From: Paenibacillus contaminans
GTDB taxonomy: Bacteria > Bacillota > Bacilli > Paenibacillales > NBRC-103111
Direction: 5' to 3'
NCBI RefSeq assembly: GCF_003285015.1
Contig: NZ_QMFB01000007.1
Span: forward strand, 248,001-312,000
DNA: 64,000 bases
The notes below the pieces were generated by a model that was given only the letters and a program-made list of their open reading frames with translations, was not told the DNA's origin and ran no database searches. Shown here one piece after another: positions 8,537-17,400 of this stretch. Within the stretch, counting starts at the first letter, position 1. Every line of letters begins with the position of its first letter. A program made the translations under genes and the position numbers.

Positions 8537-9304
8537 ATGACAATTCGGGTTTATTCTGTTGATAAGCAAGCTTCAGGACAATTCGATGAAGGTAAAATTG
8601 CGGAGCAAAAACCGATCGGGTTTCCAGGGGAAGGGTCGGCTGTCGATCGCGTTGGAACGTTATTTTACTGGGCATGGTTTCGCACAAAGGAAGAGGCGAC
8701 TCTCCCTATGCACCCTCATCGTGGATTTGAGATCTTGTCCTATTTAGTAGAGGGCTCCGTTCAACATCGGGATACGCTTGGGAATGAGCGAACGATCCAA
8801 GCAGGCGGTTTGCAGCTCATGCAAACAGGTACAGGGGTTCAACATGCCGAAAAGTACGGGAAAGAAACGTCGGGGTTTCAAATCTGGTTCGAACCCTTCA
8901 TGGGTGAGGCGAACAATGCAACGCCAACTTATGCGGACTATGAAGACCGGGATTTTCCTGTTCAAATCCGAAACAAGGCAACAATCAAAACAATTCTGGG
9001 TGCAGACTCACCGGTTCGAACGGTAGCCGACGCTCAAATGTGGGAGCTAAACCTTCCTGCGGGGCAGTCGTTTGAGCATGTGATTCCCGAAGGATATTCT
9101 ATTGCAGGGCTTGCCGTAAAGGGGGAGTCGACCTGGCAATTTGGGATTGATATGCATCAAGTAAACGCCAATGATTTCACAGTCTGCGAAGCGAAAATGA
9201 CGCAAACCTTACATATACAGTCCAAGGAACAGGCGGATTCCCATATCATGCTCATTCAAGTTCCCAGCGTTCTTCCATATCCGTCCTATAAAGAGCTCAA
9301 ATAA
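8537..9304 (+). CDS. Pirin-family bicupin protein
   Basis: A 255-residue protein. The N-terminal cupin has the pirin metal site: HPHRGFEILSYLVEG, then HRD, then GTGVQHAE. The C-terminal cupin (from about residue 150) lacks a clear metal set, as is usual. Bacterial pirins include quercetin dioxygenases and redox-sensing regulators, so the reaction here is not fixed. The ATG at 8537 was chosen because AGGAAGG lies 9 nt upstream. The ATG at 8528 touches that site directly. Confidence 0.85.
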   Translation: MTIRVYSVDKQASGQFDEGKIAEQKPIGFPGEGSAVDRVGTLFYWAWFRTKEEATLPMHPHRGFEILSYLVEGSVQHRDTLGNERTIQAGGLQLMQTGTGVQHAEKYGKETSGFQIWFEPFMGEANNATPTYADYEDRDFPVQIRNKATIKTILGADSPVRTVADAQMWELNLPAGQSFEHVIPEGYSIAGLAVKGESTWQFGIDMHQVNANDFTVCEAKMTQTLHIQSKEQADSHIMLIQVPSVLPYPSYKELK

Positions 9305-9371
9305 GGTACACAAAAGAGGCGCGGGAGAAAATCTGAAGGACTGCATTACAAAATAAGAGACCCAAAACAAC

Positions 9372-9400
9372 AGGCTGCCGTTATCGGCGGCCTATTTCCA
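9372..9400 (+). terminator. Terminator after pirin gene (GGCTGCCG family)
   Basis: AGGCTGCCG, loop TTAT, CGGCGGCCT (one T-G pair), then atttccattt. Confidence 0.7.
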
Positions 9401-9535
9401 TTTACAGGGGTTTTTCCTGAAGAAACAGCGGACATTCATCTTTTTCTTCATTTTTTCCTTCGTTTTTTATGAAATTCCCCTTCATTTTCATGCGGTAGTA
9501 TGGCTTATATCAGCATGAAGGCGGTGATAACGAGG

Positions 9536-10465
9536 ATGAGGAAAATCATATACTTAACGATATTAATTACAATCGTTTATAAATGGTGCGTTTTGGGTAA
9601 TATCCGGTTTGACGAGGAAAATCGGGTCTCAGCCGGTCCGATCGGCGGCTGGGAAGAAAGCAGATTTATTGCCCATGCTTTTGGAGGAGTTGAAGGTTTC
9701 CATTATACGAATTCTTACGAAGCTTTCGTTTCCAACTACCTTAAAGGTTACCGGCTCTTTGAAACTGATCTCGTAAATACTGCGGACGGGGAGCTTATTG
9801 CATCGCACGATTTTTCACAAAACAAAGCAAGAATGACAGTAGAGCAATTTCAAGGATCGCTTATTATGGGGAAATTTCATTCCTTAACGATGACGGAGAT
9901 TTTGCAATTAATGATCGATTATCCTGATTTCTATTTAATAATCGATTCGAAGGAGAGCAATACAGAACATATACGGCGACAATTCGAGATTCTGGTATCG
10001 GAGGCAATTCGGCTGGATCCTATTCTGCTTGAAAGAATAATTCCCGAAATTTTCAGTCCAACGATGTATGAGACCGTTATGAACATCTATCCTTTTCCAA
10101 ATACCGTATACTCCCTTTACAAATCAAACGCTTCAGCTTCAAGCATCGTTAAGTTTGTGAAGGAAAAACAGATAAGCGCGGTTGCTATGCCTGCTTATCG
10201 CGTTATTGTAAATCCCACTTTGGTTAATGCTCTGAGTAAGCTGGGTGTCAAAAGTTACGTGCACACGGTTGACAACATTCGGACTATGCAGGTGCTAAAA
10301 AGCATCGGCGTGCACGGCGTGTATACGAACTTGGAGGTTACGCCAACAGAACTCGCTCAAGCAGTAGATGATACAAATCCTTTTCAAATGGTTGGATATA
10401 TTCCTTCTGCTGCGAAGTTTTTATTTACCAAATTCAAAGCAAATACAATTCTGGAGGGCTTATGA
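9536..10465 (+). CDS. GDPD-fold glycerophosphodiester phosphodiesterase-like membrane protein
   Basis: About 310 residues with an N-terminal signal-anchor (MRKIIYLTILITIVYKW). The catalytic domain shows RFIAHAFGG (normally AHRG), FETDLVNTADGELIASHD (ExD plus catalytic His) and YLIIDSKES. The C-terminal part VKSYVHTVDNIRTM and GVYTN also matches GDPD proteins. The usual HRG arginine is replaced (AHAFGG), so activity may be altered or the substrate unusual. The ATG at 9536 is chosen because AAGGCGGTG lies 9 nt upstream. The stop overlaps the next small gene by 4 nt. It probably acts on cell-surface glycerophosphate polymers or lipids. Confidence 0.75.
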   Translation: MRKIIYLTILITIVYKWCVLGNIRFDEENRVSAGPIGGWEESRFIAHAFGGVEGFHYTNSYEAFVSNYLKGYRLFETDLVNTADGELIASHDFSQNKARMTVEQFQGSLIMGKFHSLTMTEILQLMIDYPDFYLIIDSKESNTEHIRRQFEILVSEAIRLDPILLERIIPEIFSPTMYETVMNIYPFPNTVYSLYKSNASASSIVKFVKEKQISAVAMPAYRVIVNPTLVNALSKLGVKSYVHTVDNIRTMQVLKSIGVHGVYTNLEVTPTELAQAVDDTNPFQMVGYIPSAAKFLFTKFKANTILEGL

Positions 10466-10575
10466 ATTTTTATTTTATACAGTGGTTGATTTTAACTTTG
10501 GCCGGCTACTTTTTGATAAGCATAACGTATCTGCTCCAGATGATGTTTAAACGAATGAAGAAAAAGCCAAGATAA
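10462..10575 (+). CDS. Small single-TM protein (37 aa), translationally coupled
   Basis: ATG overlaps the TGA of the GDPD gene (ATGA) and is preceded by GGAGGG. The protein is MNFYFIQWLILTLAGYF followed by more hydrophobic residues, then a basic tail (KRMKKKPR). That is one membrane helix with a positively charged cytoplasmic end. Its tight coupling to the GDPD gene and its position before a VanR/VanS-like pair suggest it helps or modulates one of these membrane proteins. It resembles no family I can name. Confidence 0.6.
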   Translation: MNFYFIQWLILTLAGYFLISITYLLQMMFKRMKKKPR

Positions 10576-10643
10576 AAAAATGGCGGCTAACTCCAATTTC
10601 ACAGCTTGAAATATTCATATCTTTTTTAACAGGGGATAATCAA

Positions 10644-11342
10644 ATGACCATGCATCATATTCTTGTCGTGGACGATGAATTGGAAATTCGAGAAGCGTTG
10701 GTTATTTATTTGAAAAATGACCAAGTAGAAGTTTTTACAGCCTCAAATGGGCTCGAAGCCTTAGAAATTTTGGAGAAGGAAACCATTCATTTAATTATTA
10801 TGGACGTTATGATGCCGCAGCTCGACGGAATAAAAGCAACGTTCAAGATTCGCGAAAACAAAAACATACCCATTATTTTGCTTTCTGCGAAGTCTGAAGA
10901 CAATGACAAGATTTTGGGTCTTAACGTAGGCGCGGACGACTACATGACGAAACCGTTTAACCCCCTTGAACTGATTGCAAGAGTTCGCTCGCAGCTGCGA
11001 AGGTTTACTAACCTTGGCGCTATACAAAAATCAGAGGATGAGATCATTCAAGTAAGGGGACTTGTGCTAAATAAAAGCTCCAAGACCGTAGAGGTGGATG
11101 GCGAGGGGGTTAGGCTGACCCCTAAGGAATACAAAATTTTAGAGCTGCTGATGGAGAACAAGGGCAGAATCTTCTCAATCGAAGAGATTTATGATCGCGT
11201 ATGGAATGAACCGCTTTTCGTAACGGATAATACAATCGCTGTACATGTAAGAAATATTCGCGAGAAGATCGAGATCAATCCGAAGGATCCGAAATATTTA
11301 AAGGTGGTATGGGGAATTGGATATAAAATTGAAAAAAATTAA
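10644..11342 (+). CDS. OmpR/PhoB-family response regulator (VanR-like)
   Basis: A 232-residue regulator. The receiver domain has acidic pocket VVDDE, phospho-acceptor Asp at about residue 55 (IIMDVMMP), the switch Ser (LLSAK) and Lys in DDYMTKPF. The winged helix follows from about residue 130 (LTPKEYKILELLMENKGRIFS, then AVHVRNIREKI). It pairs with the histidine kinase that overlaps its 3' end by 26 nt. The most likely targets are cell-envelope genes, such as the GDPD unit directly upstream. Confidence 0.9.
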   Translation: MTMHHILVVDDELEIREALVIYLKNDQVEVFTASNGLEALEILEKETIHLIIMDVMMPQLDGIKATFKIRENKNIPIILLSAKSEDNDKILGLNVGADDYMTKPFNPLELIARVRSQLRRFTNLGAIQKSEDEIIQVRGLVLNKSSKTVEVDGEGVRLTPKEYKILELLMENKGRIFSIEEIYDRVWNEPLFVTDNTIAVHVRNIREKIEINPKDPKYLKVVWGIGYKIEKN

Positions 11343-12618
11343 GTCGATTCGGAAAATCCCGGTCGATTGGATGATTTTTATTGCGATAGCGATTTTGGCG
11401 GTACTTTTCTGGACGCAAAGAAGATTTTACGTAAACCTGGGATTGAGCTGGTTTTTCATTTATTTTTTTCAAAGATTTCTGCCGGTATTGATGGCGCTTT
11501 TATTGACGGTAAAGGTATTCCTTCGCAATAACCAATTTAATGGGAAAAGAAGTGCTGTAACATATTATTTTTCCAGATGGAAAGATCATGTGAAAACTGT
11601 TCTCCAAGCCCCGACAATATCCCTTGCACTTATAGGCATCTTTTTTCTAACCGTATTATTCGGTCTAGTCGTTTCCAGTGCATTCTTCTATCCAAGCCGA
11701 ATCGAGCTGGCATGGCTGACGATTTACATGTTATTGTACATCATGCTGGTAGTTCCTTTCGTTCTAAGCAAACTTAGACGTTTTACAGTGATTATGAATG
11801 CTACCATGGAAATTGCGAACGGCCATGTCGAATCCACCATACATGATACGGGGAGAGACGTCCTTTCCAAGCTCGCGGAATACATTAACAATATGAAAAA
11901 GGGCTATCAAAATGCACTGGAGAATCAAATCAAAAGCGAACGTCTAAAAACCGAACTCATTACTAACGTCTCTCATGATTTGAAAACGCCGCTCACTTCG
12001 ATTATCAACTATGTCGATTTGTTAAAAAAAGAAGAGCTTCCTTCGGAAACGGCAAAGTCCCATCTTCAAATTCTTGAGCGTAAAGCGCAACGACTAAAAA
12101 TTCTTATTGAAGACCTGTTTGAAGTGTCGAAAATGACTAGTGGAGCCGTTGAGCTCAATACCGAACATTTGGATGTTGCAACGTTATTAACGCAGGCGAT
12201 CGCGGAATCCAAGCATCATGCGAGTAATGACGCAATCGAAATCAGAGAGAGAATAGCGAAGTCTCCGATCTATGCAAATTTGGACGGTAACAAAATATGG
12301 CGTGTGTTCGAAAACGTAATCGGCAACGCGATGAAATATTCCCTTCCAGGAACCAGGATATATATTTATTTAGATGATTTAGATCACCAAGTACGATTAA
12401 AAATCCAAAATACAGCTGCGTATGAGCTTGATTTTGCTGCAGAGGAGTTGTTCGAGCGTTTTAAAAGAGCGGATGTATCCCGGCAAACCGAGGGGACCGG
12501 ACTTGGTCTCACCATTGTAAAAAGCATAGTGGAATTGCATGGCGGAGAGATTAACATCGAAGTGGATGGCGATCAATTCAATGTTATCGTCCATTTGCCC
12601 AAGTACCGATTAAAATAA
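11317..12618 (+). CDS. Sensor histidine kinase (VanS-like)
   Basis: A 433-residue membrane kinase starting at TTG with AAGGTGG 9 nt upstream, inside the 3' end of the regulator gene. The N-terminal part has about four hydrophobic segments (residues 15-160) with little extracellular loop. A short linker leads to the HisKA helix with the phospho-His in NVSHDLKTPLTS (about residue 219). The ATPase domain has the N box (NVIGNAMKYS) and the G box (GTGLGLTIVKSIVELHGG). A small extracellular part suggests sensing within or near the membrane. It acts with the regulator at 10644. Confidence 0.9.
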   Translation: MDIKLKKIKSIRKIPVDWMIFIAIAILAVLFWTQRRFYVNLGLSWFFIYFFQRFLPVLMALLLTVKVFLRNNQFNGKRSAVTYYFSRWKDHVKTVLQAPTISLALIGIFFLTVLFGLVVSSAFFYPSRIELAWLTIYMLLYIMLVVPFVLSKLRRFTVIMNATMEIANGHVESTIHDTGRDVLSKLAEYINNMKKGYQNALENQIKSERLKTELITNVSHDLKTPLTSIINYVDLLKKEELPSETAKSHLQILERKAQRLKILIEDLFEVSKMTSGAVELNTEHLDVATLLTQAIAESKHHASNDAIEIRERIAKSPIYANLDGNKIWRVFENVIGNAMKYSLPGTRIYIYLDDLDHQVRLKIQNTAAYELDFAAEELFERFKRADVSRQTEGTGLGLTIVKSIVELHGGEINIEVDGDQFNVIVHLPKYRLK

Positions 12619-12689
12619 ACTTAAGAGGCTCTATTCCGCCAGCACGAACAGTGAACATTCGTTTAAGAGGACATAGGAAAGTTGGGATG

Positions 12690-12718
12690 TTGGACACTGA
12701 TTTCAGTAATTTTAATAT
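12690..12718 (+). promoter_or_regulatory. Promoter for SUKH gene at 12770
   Basis: TTGGAC (12690-12695), 17 nt, TAATAT (12713-12718), about 50 nt before the start codon. Confidence 0.55.
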
Positions 12719-12769
12719 GTTACAATAAATAAAAAAGATAGAACTAGACAAAGAAATAGGAGGGAGAGG

Positions 12770-13237
12770 ATGGAACCTATGTATGAACGTTTGGCAGACA
12801 AACTGAAGACGACATCCGCGTTAAAATGGTTTCCCGGTCACGGGGCGGAAGAGAGTTGGATAGCGGAAGTGGAAGAGGAATTAGGGTTCAGCCTGCCTCC
12901 GTCTTACCGCTGGTGGCTGGTTCATTATGGAAATGCACGGTTAAATGGCGGGAATATTTTAACTGTCTCTGCTCCGGAACACAGAGAGTATGATGACAGC
13001 GACCTGCTGTACATACATAGGTTAAATAAAGCCGAGGACTGGTGGGTAAGCCGGTTTCCCAACAGAATGGACTTGTTCGTTCCGGATAGTGACGAGCTTT
13101 ATTTTTTTGATACATCTTCCAGAAACGAGCAGGGTGAATTTCCGATTATGTGTTATGATCTCATGAATGATTTAATCGACACGTATGCTGTGACATTTGC
13201 GGAGTTTTTAGAACGGTTGATTGACGAGCGTACTTAA
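12770..13237 (+). CDS. SMI1/KNR4 (SUKH-1) family protein
   Basis: A 155-residue protein with the SUKH core: WIAEVEEELGFSLPPSYRWWLVHYGN near residue 25, a GGNILTV turn, DLFVPDSDELYFFDTS, and a C-terminal helix SFAEFLERL-like (TFAEFLERLIDER). This family covers many toxin-immunity proteins and general interaction modules. A strong AGGAGG site precedes the ATG. It stands alone with its own promoter and terminator, and no polymorphic toxin is beside it. Confidence 0.85.
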   Translation: MEPMYERLADKLKTTSALKWFPGHGAEESWIAEVEEELGFSLPPSYRWWLVHYGNARLNGGNILTVSAPEHREYDDSDLLYIHRLNKAEDWWVSRFPNRMDLFVPDSDELYFFDTSSRNEQGEFPIMCYDLMNDLIDTYAVTFAEFLERLIDERT

Positions 13238-13369
13238 AAAGGGTGTGGAGGGGGCTTTTGCTTGGGGAAAGCATAGGCTTCCCTTCGCCGTTTTGGTGGA
13301 AGGGGTACACTTATATATGAAATTTAACCCCCCCTAATTTTCTATAAAGCGGGTACGAGAATGTCAACG

Positions 13370-13405
13370 AGGCTGCCGAAAGAACGATCGGCGGCCTTAT
13401 TTTGT
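13370..13405 (+). terminator. Terminator-like hairpin (GGCTGCCG family)
   Basis: AGGCTGCCG (13370-13378) pairs with CGGCGGCCT (13389-13397), followed by tattttgtt. It lies 130 nt after the SUKH gene. Confidence 0.7.
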
Positions 13406-13529
13406 TACAGCGATGAAAAATGAACGAAATTGAATGAATTAGAGGAGTTTTTGTTAGAAATTTATTATTGGCGGCATCTATGTATTAACGGGATACTCAA
13501 ATTTTGATTGATAAGGAGAGTGACTTAAA

Positions 13530-14339
13530 ATGAATCAATTTGATTTTATGTGGGATGGCGGTTTTATTATGGCTCCTATTGAGCAGTTTGACGAAGCGAT
13601 TGAATGGTATTGTACCCACATGGGATGGGTTTGTAAAGCGAACTTTGAAAATGTAGGAAGAATGGCTTTCTTAAAGTTCCCTGGTAAGGGTCAAGTCGTA
13701 TTGAAATCATACGAAAACCAATACCCGCAATTTAATTATAAACAAGCTCCGGAAAGTAACAGTAGACTATGCTTCAAAATTGAAAACAAAGAAAACGCTT
13801 TATCTTACTTTGCAACTCATGGGATAAAAACTTCCGAAATGAAAGCTTTACCTGACGGACGTGAAAGTTTTGAAATTCATGCTTTCGGCGGTACGATTCT
13901 AACTGCTGTAACATCGAATGCTGAGAGATCCAAGTATCCTAAATCAAGAATTGCGGGATACTCCGACATCGTGATGATAATTGGGGCAAAAAATTTGAAG
14001 GACATGATTTCCTTTTATGAAAACGTAATTGGTATGGAGAAACTCGAATATGAAGTTCCTAATGGATTCGCCCTCTTAGGTGCCAAGGATGCACGCAGCA
14101 AGGTACACGATCTTGTTTTGATAGTTCCTGACGATACAGAGAAATCGTTAGTGACGAATCAATCCACACAACCGCACTTCTGGATTGGGCCCAAGAAGAA
14201 AGACTTTGTAATGGCTTGGGAAAAGTTAAAAGCAGAGGGACACACGATCTCCGATATTTCCGGAAATCCCGAAACTTGGGCGGCGTTCTACCTTATAGAT
14301 CCGGAGGGAAACCGAGTTAATGTTTGGAATTGCAAATAA
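13530..14339 (+). CDS. Two-domain VOC (glyoxalase/bleomycin-resistance fold) protein
   Basis: A 269-residue protein made of two VOC domains: residues 10-125 (IEQFDEAIEWYCTHMGW) and 140-269 (DIVMIIGAKNLKDMISFYENVIGMEKLEYE, ending FYLIDPEGNRVNVWN). The second has the usual terminal Glu (DPEGN). The substrate cannot be told. AAGGAGAG precedes the ATG. It has no close partner, and the next two genes are on the opposite strand. Confidence 0.85.
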   Translation: MNQFDFMWDGGFIMAPIEQFDEAIEWYCTHMGWVCKANFENVGRMAFLKFPGKGQVVLKSYENQYPQFNYKQAPESNSRLCFKIENKENALSYFATHGIKTSEMKALPDGRESFEIHAFGGTILTAVTSNAERSKYPKSRIAGYSDIVMIIGAKNLKDMISFYENVIGMEKLEYEVPNGFALLGAKDARSKVHDLVLIVPDDTEKSLVTNQSTQPHFWIGPKKKDFVMAWEKLKAEGHTISDISGNPETWAAFYLIDPEGNRVNVWNCK

Positions 14340-14464
14340 TAATTTTACTATAAACGCCCCGCTCCTTCTTTCGAAGGGGCGAGGCGCGGATTCGTGACGG
14401 AGGAGCCGAATCAATTTGCATGTTAATACCGTTACAAGAAATACCTTCTGATTTTAGCTGATTT

Positions 14465-15133
14465 TTATCGATAGTATTGCCTTTTTTTCTTTTCCTTTAC
14501 GGATACTCTTAATTTCCAAAGTTCTTTAGCCAACTGAAAAACTTCTTCATCATCTCCATCTTCAATTGCTATTTTCCTTGCTTTTAATAGAGCATTTGCA
14601 GCAGGGGACAGGTCAGGAGCATCCTGTACCCATGTTTTAAAATCAATAATAAATGGATCTGTATCGCTCCAATGGTAATTATGATTAATAAACGCTGCAC
14701 CTACTTTGCTTTCATTAAGCTCCTGCGTACAACGAAAAAGTTCTTTCTCATCATTACCTAATAACACTAATTGTTTTTTATCTATAAATACAAGGGAGAT
14801 ATCTTTCCTATTAACGATAATTTCATCATCTCTAAGTTTTAATAAAACTTTATCATCGTATATAGATATCTTTAAGCTTTCATGAAAAGATACAAAAATC
14901 AAAACAAGTCCAGCGATCAAACCAAGGAGCATTGTAATGATACTTACCCACGCTCCATTAAAGGACGCAACAAATGTTAAAGGTCCCTCGAAAGGTACCC
15001 ACGGCAAAGAAATCCCCCATTTAGCAATACTCGGAAGAAACCAACCGAACACTAAACCGATAAGAGGGAACCCAAGCCAGATGATAACCTTATCCGTTTT
15101 TGAAAAATTTAATAATGTAGGATTATCGCTCAT
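14465..15133 (-). CDS. YqeB-family membrane protein
   Basis: A 222-residue protein with two hydrophobic segments near the N-terminus (about residues 17-35 and 60-82) and a long cytoplasmic C-terminal part (DDEIIVNRKDISLVFIDKKQLVLLG). The layout and wording match Bacillus YqeB, a protein of unknown function. The start codon directly follows the stop of the TetR gene (TAA-ATG), so the two are one operon and YqeB is probably controlled by that repressor. Confidence 0.7.
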   Translation of the reverse strand: MSDNPTLLNFSKTDKVIIWLGFPLIGLVFGWFLPSIAKWGISLPWVPFEGPLTFVASFNGAWVSIITMLLGLIAGLVLIFVSFHESLKISIYDDKVLLKLRDDEIIVNRKDISLVFIDKKQLVLLGNDEKELFRCTQELNESKVGAAFINHNYHWSDTDPFIIDFKTWVQDAPDLSPAANALLKARKIAIEDGDDEEVFQLAKELWKLRVSVKEKKKRQYYR

Positions 15134-15745
15134 TTACATTCCCTCTTTTCCAGATAATACACTTGAAATGGCTTGTTTCCATACGGCTGCAGTATCCAAT
15201 TGAATTCCTATCATCGGATAGTTTGATAAGTTATCAAGTGTTAACGCTAATACAACCGCTTTTTCACGTAGTCCATTTGATTCCATAAGACCATATTCTA
15301 CACCTTTTTGCATTAAGTGTACAAAACCGTTAATAAACCCTTGCTGAACGGCTTGAATTTTTAATTTATACGCCTTATTATGCGATGATTCCCGATTTCC
15401 ATATAATAAAAACTCGTTTAATACTTGGACAACGAGCATTTGTGTATCAGTAGATTCTTCATTCAACAACTGCACGCCGTCATTAATAATCTTCTCTACA
15501 AAATTCTCTTTCGTATACGCCATAATAGGAAAGTATTTATCAAAACTATATCCCTCTAAAATCCAAGTGAATACAGCGTCAATTAGTTCTTCTTTCGAAG
15601 AGTAATAATAATAAATGGATGGCTTCTGTATGCCTACAGAATTCGCGATCATAGAAAGTGAAGATTTTTCAATTCCATACTGTCCAATTAACCAGGTGGT
15701 CGTTTCAAGAATTTTTTGTCTTGTTGTTTCGCTTTTACTCATCAT
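15134..15745 (-). CDS. TetR/AcrR-family regulator
   Basis: A 203-residue regulator with the N-terminal TetR helix-turn-helix (RQKILETTTWLIGQYGIEKS then SIYYYYSSKEELIDAV). The C-terminal ligand-binding helices are not conserved. It heads a two-gene operon with the YqeB-like gene. An imperfect dyad in its upstream region may be its own operator, so autoregulation is likely. The ligand is unknown. Confidence 0.9.
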   Translation of the reverse strand: MMSKSETTRQKILETTTWLIGQYGIEKSSLSMIANSVGIQKPSIYYYYSSKEELIDAVFTWILEGYSFDKYFPIMAYTKENFVEKIINDGVQLLNEESTDTQMLVVQVLNEFLLYGNRESSHNKAYKLKIQAVQQGFINGFVHLMQKGVEYGLMESNGLREKAVVLALTLDNLSNYPMIGIQLDTAAVWKQAISSVLSGKEGM

Positions 15746-15765
15746 CTCACCTTTTTCTACCTATC

Positions 15766-15792
15766 GTTAGTTAGATAATAACATTTAGCTAA
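15766..15792 (-). promoter_or_regulatory. Possible TetR operator upstream of TetR/YqeB operon
   Basis: An AT-rich imperfect dyad with half sites CGTTAGTTAG and TTAGCTAAATCG lies 20-46 nt before the TetR start codon. The position fits an autoregulatory operator. The assignment is inferred from position only. Confidence 0.4.
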
Positions 15793-15980
15793 ATCGATTG
15801 TCAAAACGATCCAAATGCGGATGGAGTAAGACCCGTACACAAGCAGGTAAACCTTAGAGGATCCATAGAAAAAGGGTTTTGCATCAGTTTTCCAGAATAT
15901 TTTTCAAAATTATGTCCAAAAGCTTCCGCCTCTGGCATCTATTGTTCGAGAGTTTATCTAGCGCATAAAGGAGTTGAAAC

Positions 15981-16109
15981 GTGAACCGTTTTGAATTCGG
16001 ACACCCCCCCGCCGATGAGCGGGATCAGGAGGAATCCGCTTTGATTGCAGTCGATTTCCCGTACACACCAGAAGCTGCAGCACGAGCGTATACGAGTATA
16101 TATCAATGA
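15981..16109 (+). CDS. Small ORF (42 aa) upstream of BtrH-like gene
   Basis: GTG with AAAGGAG 7 nt upstream opens a 42-codon frame that ends 31 nt before the BtrH-like gene. The peptide is acidic and ends in PEAAARAYTSIYQ. The ribosome binding site is as good as those of the known genes here. It may be a small partner protein or carrier-like fragment, or the remnant of a longer gene. No family is recognised. The remaining 200 nt between 15793 and 15980 show no other gene. Confidence 0.35.
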   Translation: MNRFEFGHPPADERDQEESALIAVDFPYTPEAAARAYTSIYQ

Positions 16110-16140
16110 ACATTTGATCCAGCGAAGGGAGAAAAATAGA

Positions 16141-17163
16141 ATGACAAAAAAATGCTTGGAACGTCCGGCCGTATATACGGAGCGGGTAGGCGACAGCCAT
16201 TTTCTCGGGTCGAGACCATCGGTTACGTATTGTCTATGGGGTCTGTTGCAATACACCGACAAGAAGGGGATATCCCTTGCTGAAGTGAATGCGTTGGCGG
16301 GGTACGCGTTTAGCCTGAATATTTTTAAGGATACGGTTCATATCGGAGGACCGTTCATTTATGCTGGCGAAGAGCGGTTCCAGCAGGCTTTGGCCAACCT
16401 TGGCTATGATTTTAAGGTGTTAAACTTTTTGCCGGTTGAACCGGACACTGTAACCGATGTGCTGGATACGGCCCAACGGTCGATTGACCGCGGCGTCCCG
16501 ATCATCCTATGGGATATTTTCCATGCCGAATTCGGACTCGTTTATGGCTACGATGATAACAAGCGGCAGTTGAACGGGTTGGACAAGTTGCGGGAGGAGC
16601 CGCTCGCTTACGATCTAATCGGAAAAGGGAAAACGGCGGAAATCGGTTTTATTTCCATTACGACCCGAAATAAGACCGATCGTCGGACGGCGATCATCCG
16701 TATGTTGAATCAAGCGATTGAACATGGCTATACGGCGGAGCCGATAAAGCATGCCGACGGGGAATTGGCCAAAGGGCTTGCCGCGTATGATGCATGGATG
16801 GAGGCGTTTCAAGGGGGGAGGATCGTATCTTTTTTCAACGCTTACAATATTGTCGTCTATGCGGAGCTCCGCCAGTTTGGTGTCCAGTTTCTGCGTGAGC
16901 TCTTGGAGGAGTTTCAAGATCATGAGATGATTGAAGCTTGCATACGGAAATGTGTTGGCCATTATGAAGCTGTGGCTGCTGCGCTGAAAGGCCTTGCCGA
17001 GCTGTTTCCTTTTCCCGGAGGGGGAGATCCAAAGGATCCGGACAACATCATTAATGCCATTAAGTTTCTGGAGGATGCAAAGCGCGCGGAGGCGAAAGGG
17101 CTCAGGGAGCTGAATCAGCTGAGAGCATGTATCGTTTCGCTGCAGCCTGGAGGTGTGGAGTGA
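16141..17163 (+). CDS. BtrH/C39-peptidase-like hypothetical protein
   Basis: A 340-residue soluble protein. The N-terminal half resembles the BtrH N-terminal fold, a papain-like acyltransferase relative from butirosin biosynthesis. A Cys lies in SVTYCLWGLLQY (about residue 31), and a later strand VPIILWDIFHAEFGLVYGYDD (about residues 120-140) carries a possible His. The C-terminal half is helical and charged. AAGGGAG 8 nt before ATG 16141 sets the start. Such proteins may transfer or hydrolyse acyl or peptidyl groups, but no natural-product genes are seen around it. It may be a leftover of a secondary-metabolite locus. Function is a low-certainty inference. Confidence 0.55.
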   Translation: MTKKCLERPAVYTERVGDSHFLGSRPSVTYCLWGLLQYTDKKGISLAEVNALAGYAFSLNIFKDTVHIGGPFIYAGEERFQQALANLGYDFKVLNFLPVEPDTVTDVLDTAQRSIDRGVPIILWDIFHAEFGLVYGYDDNKRQLNGLDKLREEPLAYDLIGKGKTAEIGFISITTRNKTDRRTAIIRMLNQAIEHGYTAEPIKHADGELAKGLAAYDAWMEAFQGGRIVSFFNAYNIVVYAELRQFGVQFLRELLEEFQDHEMIEACIRKCVGHYEAVAAALKGLAELFPFPGGGDPKDPDNIINAIKFLEDAKRAEAKGLRELNQLRACIVSLQPGGVE

Positions 17164-17366
17164 ACGGCTCGGAGGGGACGCAGCGCACACAGAGAGGGCG
17201 CCGGAAATGCTCGGCGAGCATACCGCATCTATGATCGGAGCGTATTTGATCTAGCACCGGCTCGAACGTTTTCGACCGACAGTCTTTACGATTGAGCAGG
17301 ATACGCCGAACTGATAGAGAGTTCTATTGTTAATAGCATCGGTTTGCATAAAATTGATGCTGATAA
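17164..17366 (+). other. Gene-free stretch with possible coding debris
   Basis: A GTG at 17160-17162 (GTGA overlap with the previous stop) opens only 24 codons. Another frame near 17195-17255 reads ERAPEMLGEHTASMIGAYLI, then stop, which looks like the tail of a longer protein. Frames do not join into a gene. I interpret it as debris at the end of the BtrH-like unit. Confidence 0.25.
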
Positions 17367-17400
17367 AAGAACAATGGCAGCCCTGCCATTGTTCTTTTCA
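17367..17400 (+). terminator. Strong bidirectional terminator
   Basis: Perfect 14-bp arms (AAGAACAATGGCAG and its complement) around CC, followed by TTC on the plus strand and by TTTTATC on the minus strand. It may serve both the BtrH-like unit and the minus-strand gene at 17568. The 17401-17567 stretch holds nothing I recognise. Confidence 0.75.
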
